From contig NZ_JACCKX010000001.1 in NCBI RefSeq assembly GCF_013423955.1, forward strand, positions 1,116,001 to 1,180,000: a stretch of 64,000 bases of DNA, in the 5' to 3' direction. The DNA comes from Ottowia beijingensis (GTDB taxonomy: Bacteria > Pseudomonadota > Gammaproteobacteria > Burkholderiales > Burkholderiaceae_C). Positions within the stretch are counted from its first letter, which is position 1, and each line of letters begins with the position of its first letter. The position numbers and the translations under genes are program-made. This document shows positions 34,805 through 44,054 of the stretch, in pieces. Below the pieces are notes generated by a model. That model worked only from the letters and a program-made list of their open reading frames with translations. It searched no databases and was not told the DNA's origin.

Positions 34805-35490
34805 TCAGTCCACCGCGCCAGCGCCCAGCCGCACATCGTGCTGCAGCGCCAGCGCGGTGCGGATGCCGATGCGCAGGCCTTCGACCATCCGGTCCAGCGG
34901 CAGGCTGGGTGCGCCCTGCTCGGGCAGCATGGGCACGTGGATGAAGCCGCCGCGCGTGCCCTTCAGCCCGCGCCCCGTGGCCAAGCGGTGCATCAGCCCG
35001 TAGAACACGTGGTTGCAGACGAAGGTGCCGGCGGTCTGCGAGACCTCGGCCGGGATGCCGGCCCAGTTCATCTCGGCCTGCATGGCCTTGATGGGCAGCG
35101 TGCTGAAGTAGGCGGCGGGCGCCCCGCGACCACGGGGGTGTCGATGGGTTGCGCACCGGCGTTGTCGGCGATGCGGGCGTCGTTCACGTTGATGGCGATG
35201 CGCTCCAGCGAGATCGCCGCGCGCGTGGCCGCCAGGCCCAGGCAGATCACCAGCGCCGGCCGGTGCGCGGCCAGCAGGGCGTTGAGGCGTTTCAGCGAAT
35301 CACCGAACACCGTGGGCAGTTGCGCCGCCACCACGCGGTGGCCGCCGATCTGGCGCCGGTGCAGCGCCTGAGCGACCAGCCAGCTGGGGTTGAGCGCGTC
35401 GCCGCCGAAGGGGTCGAACCCCGTCACCAGAACGGGACGCGGCTTGTCGGGCTTGTCTGACGGGCGCGGGGTGCGGCGGGCGACTACCAT
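34805..35490 (-). CDS. pcp: Pyrrolidone-carboxylate peptidase (pyroglutamyl peptidase I) (one frameshift)
   Basis: About 228 aa after repair at CCCC 35122-35125 (plus strand; a fifth base gives [18 protein letters not shown]). Removes N-terminal pyroglutamate from peptides. The C15 catalytic triad is visible: Glu in [15 protein letters not shown], Cys in [18 protein letters not shown], and His in [10 protein letters not shown]. The N-terminal [18 protein letters not shown] is diagnostic. ATG 35490 is the start. It is divergent from the metallopeptidase gene, 39 bp apart. Confidence 0.93.
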
Positions 35491-35529
35491 TGCCACAATT
35501 TAGCGCAAGCAGTGCGCGAGGAGCATGCG

Positions 35530-36399
35530 ATGAGATGGGAAGGCAACCGACAGTCAGACAACGTGGAAGACCGCCGCGCCGGTGGCGGGGGTGGCGGCTT
35601 CGGCTTTGGCGGCAAGAGCATCGGCATCGGCACCATCGTGATCGCGCTGCTGGCCTGGGGCGTGTTCGGCATCAACCCGCTGACGACCATCGGCGTGCTG
35701 GGTGGCGCGGGCAGCCAGGTGTCGCAGCCGGCGCCGGGCCAGGCACCACCGGCCAATGACCAGGCGGCGGCCTTCGTCTCCACCGTGCTGGCCTCGACCG
35801 AGGACGCGTGGACGCAGATCTTCCGCCAGGGCGGCGCGCAATACCGCGAGCCGCGCTTGGTGCTGTTCCGCGGTGCCACGCGCACGGCCTGCGGCATGGG
35901 GCAGTCGGCCATGGGGCCGTTCTACTGCCCGGCCGACCAGACGGTGTACCTGGACATGGAATTCTTCGAGACCCTGCAGCGCCAGCTGAACGCGCCGGGC
36001 GAGTTCGCCCGCGCCTACGTGATCGCGCACGAGGTGGGCCACCACGTGCAGACGCTGCTGGGCACCACCGGCAAGGTCGACAGCCTGCGCGGCCGCGTCA
36101 GCGAGCGCGAGAACAACGCGCTGTCGGTGCGCATGGAGTTGCAGGCCGACTGCTTTGCCGGCATCTGGGCAAACAAGTCGCAGCAGGCCAAGAACTGGCT
36201 GGAGCAGGGCGACCTTGAATCGGCCATGAACGCCGCCGCCCGGATCGGCGACGACCACCTGCAGCGCCAGCAGACCGGCATGGTGCGGCCCGACACCTTC
36301 ACCCACGGCTCGAGCGCGCAGCGCCAGCGCTGGTTCGCGCAGGGCTTCAAGACGGGCAGCGTGCAGGCCTGCGATACCTTCAACGCCCAGTCGCTTTAA
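35530..36399 (+). CDS. YpfJ/KPN_02809 family neutral zinc metallopeptidase
   Basis: 289 aa, intact. A Gly-rich N-terminus (RRAGGGGGGFGFGGKSIGIG) and one membrane segment (GTIVIALLAWGVFGI) precede the peptidase domain. The zinc site is YVIAHEVGHHVQTLLG, and the third ligand region is MELQADCFAGIWAN. ACGMGQSAMGPFYCPADQTV is typical of the family. ATG 35530 has GAGGAG nine bases upstream. Substrates are not known. Confidence 0.92.
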   Translation: MRWEGNRQSDNVEDRRAGGGGGGFGFGGKSIGIGTIVIALLAWGVFGINPLTTIGVLGGAGSQVSQPAPGQAPPANDQAAAFVSTVLASTEDAWTQIFRQGGAQYREPRLVLFRGATRTACGMGQSAMGPFYCPADQTVYLDMEFFETLQRQLNAPGEFARAYVIAHEVGHHVQTLLGTTGKVDSLRGRVSERENNALSVRMELQADCFAGIWANKSQQAKNWLEQGDLESAMNAAARIGDDHLQRQQTGMVRPDTFTHGSSAQRQRWFAQGFKTGSVQACDTFNAQSL

Positions 36400-36400
36400 G

Positions 36401-36455
36401 CATCAAATCGGGCTTTTGCGCCGTGGATACGGCGCAAGCAGCTATTGATTGCATA
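36401..36455. repeat. Family A palindromic element, copy 10
   Basis: CATCAAATCGGGCTTTTGCG, CCGTGGATACGGCGCAAGCA, GCTATTGATT. It lies in the leader of the rhlE gene, immediately after the stop codon of the preceding gene. Confidence 0.75.
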
Positions 36456-36516
36456 GTGATCGCAACCCCTAATTCCGTCACGCACTTTTTTGCTGCGATG
36501 CGACAATTGGGGGTTA

Positions 36517-37967
36517 ATGACACAACCCTATTCCTCTCTCCCGCTGGCCGAGCCGCTCCAGCGCGCCGTGGCCGAGATGGGCTACGAAAACATGACGCCC
36601 ATCCAGGCGCAGGCCATTCCCGTGGTGCTGGCCGGCCAGGACGTCATGGGTGCCGCGCAGACCGGCACCGGCAAGACCGCCGCCTTCTCGCTGCCGCTGC
36701 TGCAGCGCCTGCTGAAGCACGAAACCGCATCCGTGTCGCCCGCGCGCCACCCGGTGCGCGCGCTGGTGCTGCTGCCCACGCGCGAGCTGGCCGACCAGGT
36801 GGCGGGCCAGGTGAAGCAGTACGCCAAATACACGCAGCTGCGCAGCGCCGTGGTGTTCGGCGGCATGGACATGAAGCCGCAGATCGAGGAGCTGCGCAAG
36901 GGCGTCGAGGTGCTGGTGGCCACGCCCGGCCGCCTGCTGGACCACATCGAGGCCAAGACCGCGGTGCTGAACCAGGTCGAATACGTGGTGCTCGACGAGG
37001 CCGACCGCATGCTGGACATCGGCTTCCTGCCCGATCTGCAGCGCATCCTGAACTACCTGCCCAGGCAGCGCACCACGCTGCTGTTCAGCGCCACCTTCTC
37101 GCCCGAGATCAAGCGCCTGGCCGCCAGCTACCTGCAGGACCCGGTGCTGATCGAGGTGGCGCGCCCCAACGCCACCGCCTCCACCGTCGAGCAGCACTTC
37201 TACCTGCTGGACGAGGACGACAAGCGCCGCGCCATCCGCCAAGTGCTGAAGGACAAGCAGCTCGGCCAGGCCTTCGTGTTCTGCAACAGCAAGCTGGGCA
37301 CCGCCCGGCTGGCCCGCGCGCTGGAGCGCGACGGCCTGAAAACCACCGCCCTGCACGGTGACAAGAGCCAGGACGAGCGCCTGAAGTCGCTCGAAGCCTT
37401 CAAGCAGGGCGAGGTCGACCTGCTGGTGGCCACCGACGTGGCCGCGCGCGGGCTCGACATCAAGGACGTGCCGGCGGTCTTCAACTACGACGTGCCCTTC
37501 CACGCCGAGGACTACGTGCACCGTATCGGCCGCACGGGCCGGGCGGGCGCCTCGGGCGTGGCCGTCACCCTGGTCACCCGGCACGACCAGCGGCTGATGG
37601 GCGAGCTGGAGAAGCTGCTCAAGACCAAGATTGAGCTGGAGCACCTGCAGTTCGAGAACGAGCGCCCGCACGGCCGCCAGAACGATGGCCGCCGCCGCTG
37701 GCGTGACGACGAGACCGGCGATGCCCGCGACGAGGTGCGCCGCGAACGTGGCGAGCGCCGCCACCCCGAGCGCCGCACCCCGCCGCCGCGCCGGCCGATC
37801 CGTTCTTCAACCAACCCTACGAAGCGCCCGCCGAGCAGGACGAGGCGCCCGCGTGGGAGCAGAAAACCCGCCCTGCGCGCGCCGGCCTGTCGGCCAACAT
37901 CAAGTCCAAGCGCAAGGTGGCGGCGCTGTTCAAGGCGCCGGAGAGCACGCCGGCCACTACGGATTGA
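36517..37967 (+). CDS. rhlE: DEAD-box ATP-dependent RNA helicase, RhlE type (one frameshift)
   Basis: About 483 aa after repair. All helicase motifs are seen: Q motif (MTPIQAQAIP), AAQTGTGKTAAF (I), PTRELADQ (Ia), VATPGRLLD (Ib), LDEADRMLD (II), FSATFSPE (III), VFCNSKLGTARL (IV), ATDVAARGLDI (V) and HRIGRTGRAG (VI). The C-terminal tail is Arg-rich and basic. It breaks at the CCCC run 37778-37781; a fifth C gives RRTPAAAPADPFFNQPYEAP and a proper end NIKSKRKVAALF...ATTD at 37967. Works in ribosome assembly or RNA decay. Confidence 0.95.
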
Positions 37968-38062
37968 GGAGCTGCTGGCGCCCGCTACATAAGGATTTCA
38001 GCATCATTTCGATCTGAAACCCTTTAACAGAAGGCGGAAGCAGCTATCTTTCTTGTAGTATC
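37968..38062. repeat. Family A palindromic element, long form, copy 11
   Basis: GGAGCTGCTGGCGCCCGCTA, CATAAGGATTTCAGC, GATCTGAAACCC, GGCGGAAGCAGCTATC. It begins right after the rhlE stop and could act as its terminator, though it lacks a T-run. Confidence 0.75.
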
Positions 38063-38101
38063 AGCCTTGGCCGCGATGAAGTGACAGCGCCGGGCGAACC
38101 G

Positions 38102-38128
38102 CCGCATCGCGGGCAAGCCCGCTCCCAC
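38102..38128. repeat. Single Pseudomonas-type REP
   Basis: CATCGCGGGCAAGCCCGCTC then CCACA, identical in core to 34541-34618, placed at the 3' end of the convergent DUF445 gene. Confidence 0.85.
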
Positions 38129-38145
38129 AAGACCTCCCGCACGAC

Positions 38146-39414
38146 TTACCGCCACGCATGCGTGGCCGTGTGAATCAGCAGCCCGACCAGCCCGCCCACC
38201 AGCGTGCCGTTGATGCGGATGAACTGCAGGTCGCGCCCGATGTGGCGCTCCAGCTCGTCGGTCATCTCGCGCGCGTCCCAGGCCTGCACACGCGCCACGA
38301 TGTAGTGGCGGATGTCGTCGCGGTAGCGCTCGATCAGGCGCGGCGCGGCGGCCTGCAGTTCGCCATTGATCCAGCCGCGGATCTCGGCGTCGCCCGCCAG
38401 CCGCTCGCCCAGCGTCTGCGCGGCCTGGGTGATGGTGCGGCGGATGGATGAATCGCCCTGCCCCATGTCGGCCTGCAGCCAGGCCAGCAGTTCGCCCCAC
38501 AGCTGGTTCACGTAGCTGCCCAGCGCGGGGTTGTCGATCAGCTCCTGCTTCAGCCGCTCGCCGCGCTGCTGCAGCGCCGCGTCGTCCTTCAGGCGGGTGA
38601 CGAAGCCGTCCACCATGTCGTCAAAGCGCAGGCGCAGGCGGTGCGCCGGGTCGTCGGCCATGTCGATGATGGTCTTGGCGACGATCACCACCACCTTGCG
38701 CGTGGCCAGGCGTGCGGCCACCTGGTCGAGCCCCACGTATTTCAGCGCCTTCACCTCGCGCGCGATGGCTTCGGTGATGGTGTCCTGCACGCTGTCCTCG
38801 CCCAGCAGCCTGGCCAGTTGCACCAGCACGCCGTCCAGCAGCTCCTGGTGGCGGCGCTCGTGCGTCATGGCCTCCAGCACCTGGCCCGACAGGCGCGTGA
38901 CTTCCATCTGCCGCAGCCCGCGCCGCGCCAAGTCGGCCACGAAGGCGCGCACGCGCTCGTCGTCCAGCGCGCCCACGGCCCAGCGGCCCACGTCCACCAG
39001 CCGCTCGCCCACGCGCGCGGCGTTTTGCGGCTGCGACAGCCAGGCGGCCACGCGGCCCGCGGCATCGAACTCGCGTACCTTGGCCAGCACCTGCTCGGTG
39101 GCCAGAAAATGCGTGGCGATGAACTGGCCCAGGTTGACGCCGATGCGGTCCTTGTTGGCCGGGATGATGGCGGTGTGCGGAATCGGCAGCCCCAGCGGAT
39201 GGCGGAACAGCGCCACCACGGCAAACCAGTCGGCAATGGCGCCCACCATGCCGGCCTCGGCGAACGCGGCCACGTAGCCCCAGGCGGCGTGGCGCGCCTC
39301 CAATGTGGTGGCGATGGCGTAGACCACGGCCATGGTCAGCAGCAAGCCCAGCGCCAGGCGCTTCATGCCGGCGGCATCGCGCGCACGCGGGAGCAATGGG
39401 CTGGCGCTGTTCAT
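38146..39414 (-). CDS. DUF445 family membrane protein
   Basis: 422 aa. An N-terminal membrane segment (ALGLLLTMAVVYAIATTL) and GYVAAFAEAGMVGAIADWFA (conserved DUF445 start) are followed by FRHPLGLPIPHTAIIPANKD, a long helical region, and a final hydrophobic hairpin (GTLVGGLVGLLIHTATHAW). Similar to E. coli YjiN. Function unknown; it probably forms a membrane-anchored coiled-coil. It overlaps the apaH stop by 4 bp (ATGA), so the pair is translationally coupled. Confidence 0.9.
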   Translation of the reverse strand: MNSASPLLPRARDAAGMKRLALGLLLTMAVVYAIATTLEARHAAWGYVAAFAEAGMVGAIADWFAVVALFRHPLGLPIPHTAIIPANKDRIGVNLGQFIATHFLATEQVLAKVREFDAAGRVAAWLSQPQNAARVGERLVDVGRWAVGALDDERVRAFVADLARRGLRQMEVTRLSGQVLEAMTHERRHQELLDGVLVQLARLLGEDSVQDTITEAIAREVKALKYVGLDQVAARLATRKVVVIVAKTIIDMADDPAHRLRLRFDDMVDGFVTRLKDDAALQQRGERLKQELIDNPALGSYVNQLWGELLAWLQADMGQGDSSIRRTITQAAQTLGERLAGDAEIRGWINGELQAAAPRLIERYRDDIRHYIVARVQAWDAREMTDELERHIGRDLQFIRINGTLVGGLVGLLIHTATHAWR

Positions 39415-40256
39415 GCGCCGCCGCCCGGCTTGCGCGCCTGCGGGCAGCGCACCTGGATCAGCTCGCGATCCCGCGCATCGGCGCCGATGCGCGCGGCACT
39501 CAGGCACCCGCCCCAGACGCAACCAGTGTCGAGCGAGATCAAATCCGGTCGCTCCAGCCAGCCCAGCGTGGACCAATGGCCGAAGGCGATCACGTCATCC
39601 GCCGTCTGCCGGCCCGGCACGTCGAACCAGGGCATGAAGCCGGGCGGCGCGCCGTCGGCGCCGCTGCTGTCCTTGGTGTCGAACTCCATGCGCCCATCGG
39701 CGGTGCACAGGCGCAGCCGCGTCAGCGCGTTGACGATCACGCGCAGCCGCGCCGTGCCCTGCAGGCCGTCGTGCCATTCGTCGGGCTGGTTGCCGTACAT
39801 CTGGTGCATGAACACGTGCCAGTCGGCGCCGCGCAGCACGGTCTCCACCTCGGCGGCCAGTTGCATCGTGCGGGCCGCGCTCCACTGCGGCAGCACGCCC
39901 GCATGCACCATCAGCACGCCGCGCTCGTGCAGCGCCATGGGGCGGTGGCGCAGCCAGTCGAGCAGCGCATCGCGGTCGGGCGCGGCGAGGATGTCGCCCA
40001 GCGTGTCCGTGCGGTGCGGCCGGCGCACGCCCTGCGACACCACCAGCAGGTGCAGGTCGTGGTTGCCCAGCAGGCAGGCCGCCGCATCGCCCAGCGCCGC
40101 CATGCGCCGCAGCACGGCCAGCGATTCGGGACCGCGGTTGACCAGATCGCCCAGCAGCACCAGACGGTCACGACTGGGAGAGAAAGCGATTTCGTCGAGC
40201 AGCCGGCCCAGTGCGGTGTCGCAGCCCTGCACGTCGCCGATCAGATAAAGTGCCAT
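39411..40256 (-). CDS. apaH: Bis(5'-nucleosyl)-tetraphosphatase, symmetrical (ApaH)
   Basis: 281 aa. Hydrolyses Ap4A to two ADP and removes Np4 caps from RNA. The metallophosphoesterase motifs are GDVQGCDTAL, GDLVNRGPESL, GNHDLHLL, MVHAGVLPQW and FGHWSTLGW. ATG 40256 (MALYLIGDVQG) is the conserved start. It is divergent from the CNNM transporter gene with 35 bp between starts. Confidence 0.96.
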   Translation of the reverse strand: MALYLIGDVQGCDTALGRLLDEIAFSPSRDRLVLLGDLVNRGPESLAVLRRMAALGDAAACLLGNHDLHLLVVSQGVRRPHRTDTLGDILAAPDRDALLDWLRHRPMALHERGVLMVHAGVLPQWSAARTMQLAAEVETVLRGADWHVFMHQMYGNQPDEWHDGLQGTARLRVIVNALTRLRLCTADGRMEFDTKDSSGADGAPPGFMPWFDVPGRQTADDVIAFGHWSTLGWLERPDLISLDTGCVWGGCLSAARIGADARDRELIQVRCPQARKPGGGA

Positions 40257-40291
40257 GTCTTCATTTTCCACCGGCCTCGCGGCCGGCCTGC

Positions 40292-41605
40292 ATGGACTTC
40301 CTGCTGATCGCTTTCCTGACCCTGCTCAACGGCGTGTTCGCCATGTCGGAACTGGCCATCGCCTCATCGCGCAAGGCACGGCTGGCAGCCATGGAGGAAA
40401 GCGGCGACAGCGGCGCCGGCGCGGCGATCCGGCTGATGGACCGGCCGACGCAGTTCCTCTCCACCGTGCAGGTGGGCATCACCTCCATCGGCATGCTCAA
40501 CGGCATCGTCGGCGAGGCGGCCTTCAGCGGGCCGGTGGCCGAGTGGCTGGAAGGCTTCGGCATGAGCACGGGCGCGGCGTCGATCGCGGCCACCGCGCTG
40601 GTGGTGACGGTGATCACCTTCACCACCATCATCTTCGGCGAGTTGGTGCCCAAGCGCATCGGCCAGATGTTCCCCGAAACCGTGGCGCGCTGGATCGCCC
40701 AGCCCATGACCTGGCTGGCCACCGCGGCCAAGCCTTTCGTCGCCCTGCTGTCACTGTGTACGCAGGCGGTGCTGAAACTGCTGCGCATCGACGAATCGCA
40801 CGGGCGTGCCGTGACCGAGGAGGAAATATCCGCCAGCCTGGAGGAAGGCGTGGATGCCGGCCTGATCGAGGAACACGAGCACCAGATGGTGCGCAACGTG
40901 TTTCACCTGGACGACCGCTCGCTGTCGTCGCTGATGGTGCCGCGCAGCGATATTGAATGGCTGGACGCGCGCGCCACCGTGGCCGAGGCGCTGGATTATG
41001 TGGCGACGCAGGGTGAGAAAGACGCGCATTCGTGGTATCCGGTATGTCGCGACGGCCTGGACGATGTGATCGGCATTATCTCGGTGGCCAAGCTGCTGGA
41101 ATCGGGGCGCGAGGGCGACTCGTTGATCGGCGCCCATGTTTCGCAGGCGGCTTTCGTGCCCGAAACCCTCAGCGGCATGGAATTGCTGGAGCAATTGCGC
41201 GCCAAATCCGGCCACATGGTGTTCGTGGTGGACGAATATGGCGTGGTGCAGGGCCTGATGACGCCGCGCGATCTGCTGGAGGCGATTACCGGCGAATTGA
41301 AACCCGGCGCCCACATCGACGCCTGGGCCACGCCGCATGCCAACGGCAGCTGGCTGCTGGACGGCTTGATGCCGATCAATGAAATGAAAGCCCGGCTGGA
41401 TATTGAAGACGACCTGCCACACGAGGACAAGGGCCGCTACAACACGGTGGCCGGCCTGCTGCTGGCCGAAATGGGCCGCTTGCCGGACGTGGGAGACGCG
41501 ATCGAATGCGTGGGTTGGTCGTTCGTGGTGCAGGAACTGGATGGTCGACGGATCGACCTGGTGCTGGCACGCCCCCTGCTGGAAGAATCCGCGCCAACCA
41601 ACTAA
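40292..41605 (+). CDS. CNNM/CorC-family membrane protein with CBS pair (hemolysin-like), copy 1
   Basis: 437 aa. An N-terminal DUF21 membrane domain (FLLIAFLTLLNGVFAMSELA, STVQVGITSIGMLNGIVGEA, TFTTIIFGELVPKRIGQMFP) is followed by a CBS pair (VPRSDIEWLDARATVAEAL ... VDEYGVVQGLMTPRDLLEAI) and a CorC/HlyC transporter-associated domain (GSWLLDGLMPINEMKARL). Family members export Mg2+ or Co2+; the hemolysin name is historical. Intact. A second, diverged copy lies at 44266. Confidence 0.93.
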   Translation: MDFLLIAFLTLLNGVFAMSELAIASSRKARLAAMEESGDSGAGAAIRLMDRPTQFLSTVQVGITSIGMLNGIVGEAAFSGPVAEWLEGFGMSTGAASIAATALVVTVITFTTIIFGELVPKRIGQMFPETVARWIAQPMTWLATAAKPFVALLSLCTQAVLKLLRIDESHGRAVTEEEISASLEEGVDAGLIEEHEHQMVRNVFHLDDRSLSSLMVPRSDIEWLDARATVAEALDYVATQGEKDAHSWYPVCRDGLDDVIGIISVAKLLESGREGDSLIGAHVSQAAFVPETLSGMELLEQLRAKSGHMVFVVDEYGVVQGLMTPRDLLEAITGELKPGAHIDAWATPHANGSWLLDGLMPINEMKARLDIEDDLPHEDKGRYNTVAGLLLAEMGRLPDVGDAIECVGWSFVVQELDGRRIDLVLARPLLEESAPTN

Positions 41606-41633
41606 TCACCTGCTGGATTATGTTTTTCACGCT

Positions 41634-41656
41634 TGAATAATGCTATATTCAGCGCA
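41634..41656 (+). promoter_or_regulatory. AT-rich promoter region of the H-NS-like gene
   Basis: A local AT-rich stretch with GCTATATTCAG (possible -10 TATATT at about 41643-41648) and TGTTTT 17 bp upstream. High AT content just before an H-NS-type gene also fits self-repression. Confidence 0.4.
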
Positions 41657-41682
41657 CTTTCACTCGATCAATCGAACAAATC

Positions 41683-41979
41683 ATGGCAACGTACAAGGAA
41701 CTGCTCCAGCAGCAACAGGCACTGACACTGCAAATCGAAGAGGCACGCCAGCGTGAAATTGCCGATGCGGTGGCGCAGGTGCGCGGTCTGGTCAGCGAAT
41801 ATGGCTTGACGGCACAGGATGTATTTCCTTCCGGCCGCAGCAAATCCAGCGCAACGCGTGCGGGCGGCAAGGTGACGCCCAAATACCGCGATCCGGCCAC
41901 CGGCCAGACCTGGACCGGCCGCGGCAAGGCGCCCAAGTGGATCGACGGCCAGGATCGGACCAAGTTTCTGATTGCCTGA
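41683..41979 (+). CDS. H-NS family nucleoid-associated protein
   Basis: 98 aa. An N-terminal helical oligomerisation region (KELLQQQQALTLQIEEARQR) and a C-terminal DNA-binding domain with the core TGQTWTGRGKAPKWI, the T-G-x-x-W-x-G-R-G-x-x-P-x-W pattern of proteobacterial H-NS/BpH3/HvrA proteins. It should silence AT-rich and acquired DNA. The gene is monocistronic, with its own promoter and a terminator at 42004. Confidence 0.95.
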   Translation: MATYKELLQQQQALTLQIEEARQREIADAVAQVRGLVSEYGLTAQDVFPSGRSKSSATRAGGKVTPKYRDPATGQTWTGRGKAPKWIDGQDRTKFLIA

Positions 41980-42003
41980 TTAACCGCCGCCGCCACATAA
42001 AGA

Positions 42004-42027
42004 AAAGACGCCGCAGGGCGTCTTTTT
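42004..42027 (+). terminator. Rho-independent terminator of the H-NS-like gene
   Basis: Stem AAAGACGCC / GGCGTCTTT with loop GCAG and a T-run. Confidence 0.9.
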
Positions 42028-42074
42028 CGTTTCCAGCGTGGAACCCGGCGGCGGATCACCGATTCAGAGCGCCC

Positions 42075-42566
42075 ATGGTGCGTCTTTGGCGTTACGTCTG
42101 GCCGCTGCCGTGGACCGTGGCAGGCCTGTTGGCCGCGTTGCTGGCCGGCCTTCTGGGCGCCCACTGGCAGCACCGGCTGGGCGCGCTGGAAGTGCACGGC
42201 GGTCTGCTGGCCGCCGTTTGCCGCCGGCTGCCGGCCTCGCTGCGCTTCGAGGCCATCACCCTGGGCCATGTGGTGCTGGGGCTGGACACGGCCTGCCTGG
42301 ACGGTGCGCGGGCGCACGAGCAGGTGCATGTTCGCCAGTACGAACGCTGGGGCCCGCTGTTCGTGCCGCTTTACCTGGCCTCCAGCGGCTGGCAATGGCT
42401 GCGGGGCGGCTGCCCCTACCGCGACAACCATTTCGAGCGCGAGGCCTATGCGCTGGCGCCGGTCTGCCATCTCCTGCGGCGGCCAATGACAGGGCGATGG
42501 TGGAATAATCCGCGCATTGCAAATCAAGGAACAAGTCATGGATCAGAACACGCAACAACGCATTGA
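42075..42566 (+). CDS. Membrane protein with HExxH motif, unknown function
   Basis: 163 aa. A membrane segment at the N-terminus ([20 protein letters not shown]) is followed by [11 protein letters not shown] and [18 protein letters not shown], which contains HEQVH (HExxH), and then [17 protein letters not shown] with a Glu that could be the third ligand. It looks like a small membrane-bound zinc peptidase or a relative; I know the pattern from hypothetical proteins only. The last 29 bp overlap the grxD start, so the C-terminus may be mis-framed (a single base near 42484 would give an earlier stop). Confidence 0.6.
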   Translation: MVRLWRYVWPLPWTVAGLLAALLAGLLGAHWQHRLGALEVHGGLLAAVCRRLPASLRFEAITLGHVVLGLDTACLDGARAHEQVHVRQYERWGPLFVPLYLASSGWQWLRGGCPYRDNHFEREAYALAPVCHLLRRPMTGRWWNNPRIANQGTSHGSEHATTH

Positions 42567-42864
42567 CGATCTGGTGAAACAGAACGACGTCGTGCTGTTC
42601 ATGAAGGGCAATGCGAGCTTTCCGATGTGCGGTTTTTCCGGCCGCGCCATCCAGATCCTGAAGGCGTGCGGCGTGGAGCCGAGGGCGCTGACGACGGTGA
42701 ACGTGCTGGAAGACGAAGCCGTGCGCCAGGGCATCAAGGAATACAGCAACTGGCCCACCATTCCGCAGCTTTACGTGAAGGGCGAGTTCATCGGCGGCTC
42801 GGACATCATGATGGAGATGTACGAATCGGGCGAACTGCAGCAACTGGTGGCTGGCCAAGGCTGA
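42538..42864 (+). CDS. grxD: Monothiol glutaredoxin Grx4
   Basis: 108 aa. The CGFS active site is in [15 protein letters not shown], and the glutathione-binding segment [20 protein letters not shown] is intact. It carries [2Fe-2S] clusters for iron-sulfur protein assembly and works with BolA proteins. ATG 42538 follows AAGGAAC. Confidence 0.97.
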   Translation: MDQNTQQRIDDLVKQNDVVLFMKGNASFPMCGFSGRAIQILKACGVEPRALTTVNVLEDEAVRQGIKEYSNWPTIPQLYVKGEFIGGSDIMMEMYESGELQQLVAGQG

Positions 42865-42881
42865 AGCAGCCTATCGCCACA

Positions 42882-42909
42882 AAAAACGGACGCCGCGGCG
42901 TCCGTTTTT
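42882..42909. terminator. Perfect terminator palindrome after grxD
   Basis: AAAAACGGACGCCG / CGGCGTCCGTTTTT, 14 bp arms with no loop bases. It acts in both directions between the convergent grxD and OmpA-type genes. Confidence 0.93.
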
Positions 42910-42953
42910 CATTGTCGACCGGGGCCGCGAGGCCCAGCGGTCTGCGGGACAGC

Positions 42954-44054
42954 TTACTTGCGCAGCACCACTTCGACGCGGCGCGACGCGGCATTGGTCG
43001 CCGCCGTGCCCGAGGTTTCAGCAGGCTTCTCGAGCACCGTGCGGTCTGCCGGAATGCCGGCTGCCACCAGGGCGGCCTGCACCGCCTGCGCGCGGTTCTT
43101 CGACAGTTCGGCATTGGCGGCAGCATTGCCGGTCGGATCGTTGAAGCCAGAGATGACGGCCTTGGTATCGGCGTTGGCTTTCATGTAGTTCACCAGATCG
43201 GCGGACTTGGCGGCGAAGTCGCTGTGCACGTCGGTCTTGCCGGAGTCGAAGTAGACCTTCAGCGCAGGCACGCTGCTGGCGTCCATCAGGCTGACGACGG
43301 CTGAGCCAGTGGGCTCGTCGGCGGCAGCGGCTGCACTGGCGGCAGAGGCCGCGCCAGCGGCAGGTTCGGACGCGGCTGGCGTGATCGGCGCAGTCGCAGG
43401 GGTGGTCGTCGGAGCACTGCCGCCGAACGCGGCCACCGGGGCATCACTTGCAGCTGGTGCCGGCACCGCTGCAGGTGCCGACGCCGGGGCTGCCGGCGTC
43501 ACGGGCGCATCCGTCGGCGTGCGGCTCTTGCCGCAATACGACAGCCCGAACAGCACCGCGGCGGCCGCCACCACCCACGGTAGCCACTTCATCACCCCAC
43601 CGCCCGCGGCCGGCGCCGCCACGGTGGCAGCGGCCGGTGCGGCCAGCAGGCTTTGCCCCGCCGCGGCGAAGCTTGCCACCTCGGGCGGCAGGTTCGCAGG
43701 CAGGCTGCCACCGGGCGTCAGCTTGCCGACGATGGCAGGCAGCAGGTAACCGATGGCGGACGTCACGTTGTCACGGTTCACGCCCAGGCGCGCCGTGATC
43801 ATCGACAGCAGGCCGCCGCTGGCGCCCAGCACGGTTTCGACCTGGCTGTTGCTCACCGGTTGTGCGCTCGGGCCACCGCCCAGCCACGACTGGATGATGG
43901 GCCCCAGGCCCGCCGCCTTGAACTTTTCCAGGAAGCCGGCCAGGCCGCCCGTGTCCCTGTTGGTCATGTAGGCCAGCAGCATCTGCGCCACCGGCAAGGC
44001 CTTGTCGCCCAGGCCGAAGCGCGCACCGGCTTCGCGGATCAAAACGTCGAACAT
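42954..44054 (-). CDS. OmpA-type protein with N-terminal YidB-like (DUF937) domain
   Basis: 366 aa. The N-terminal part (DNVTSAIGYLLPAIVGKLTP) resembles YidB/DUF937. A membrane segment (WLPWVVAAAAVLFGLSYC), an Ala/Pro-rich linker and a C-terminal OmpA domain (ALKVYFDSGKTDVHSDF, ISGFNDPTGNAAANAELSKN, ASRRVEVVLRK) follow. The OmpA domain should bind peptidoglycan in the periplasm. Unusually for the group, the domain anchors a cytoplasmic YidB-like head across the inner membrane. Intact; upstream of its start (44055-44265) is a 211 bp divergent promoter region. Confidence 0.85.
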   Translation of the reverse strand: MFDVLIREAGARFGLGDKALPVAQMLLAYMTNRDTGGLAGFLEKFKAAGLGPIIQSWLGGGPSAQPVSNSQVETVLGASGGLLSMITARLGVNRDNVTSAIGYLLPAIVGKLTPGGSLPANLPPEVASFAAAGQSLLAAPAAATVAAPAAGGGVMKWLPWVVAAAAVLFGLSYCGKSRTPTDAPVTPAAPASAPAAVPAPAASDAPVAAFGGSAPTTTPATAPITPAASEPAAGAASAASAAAAADEPTGSAVVSLMDASSVPALKVYFDSGKTDVHSDFAAKSADLVNYMKANADTKAVISGFNDPTGNAAANAELSKNRAQAVQAALVAAGIPADRTVLEKPAETSGTAATNAASRRVEVVLRK

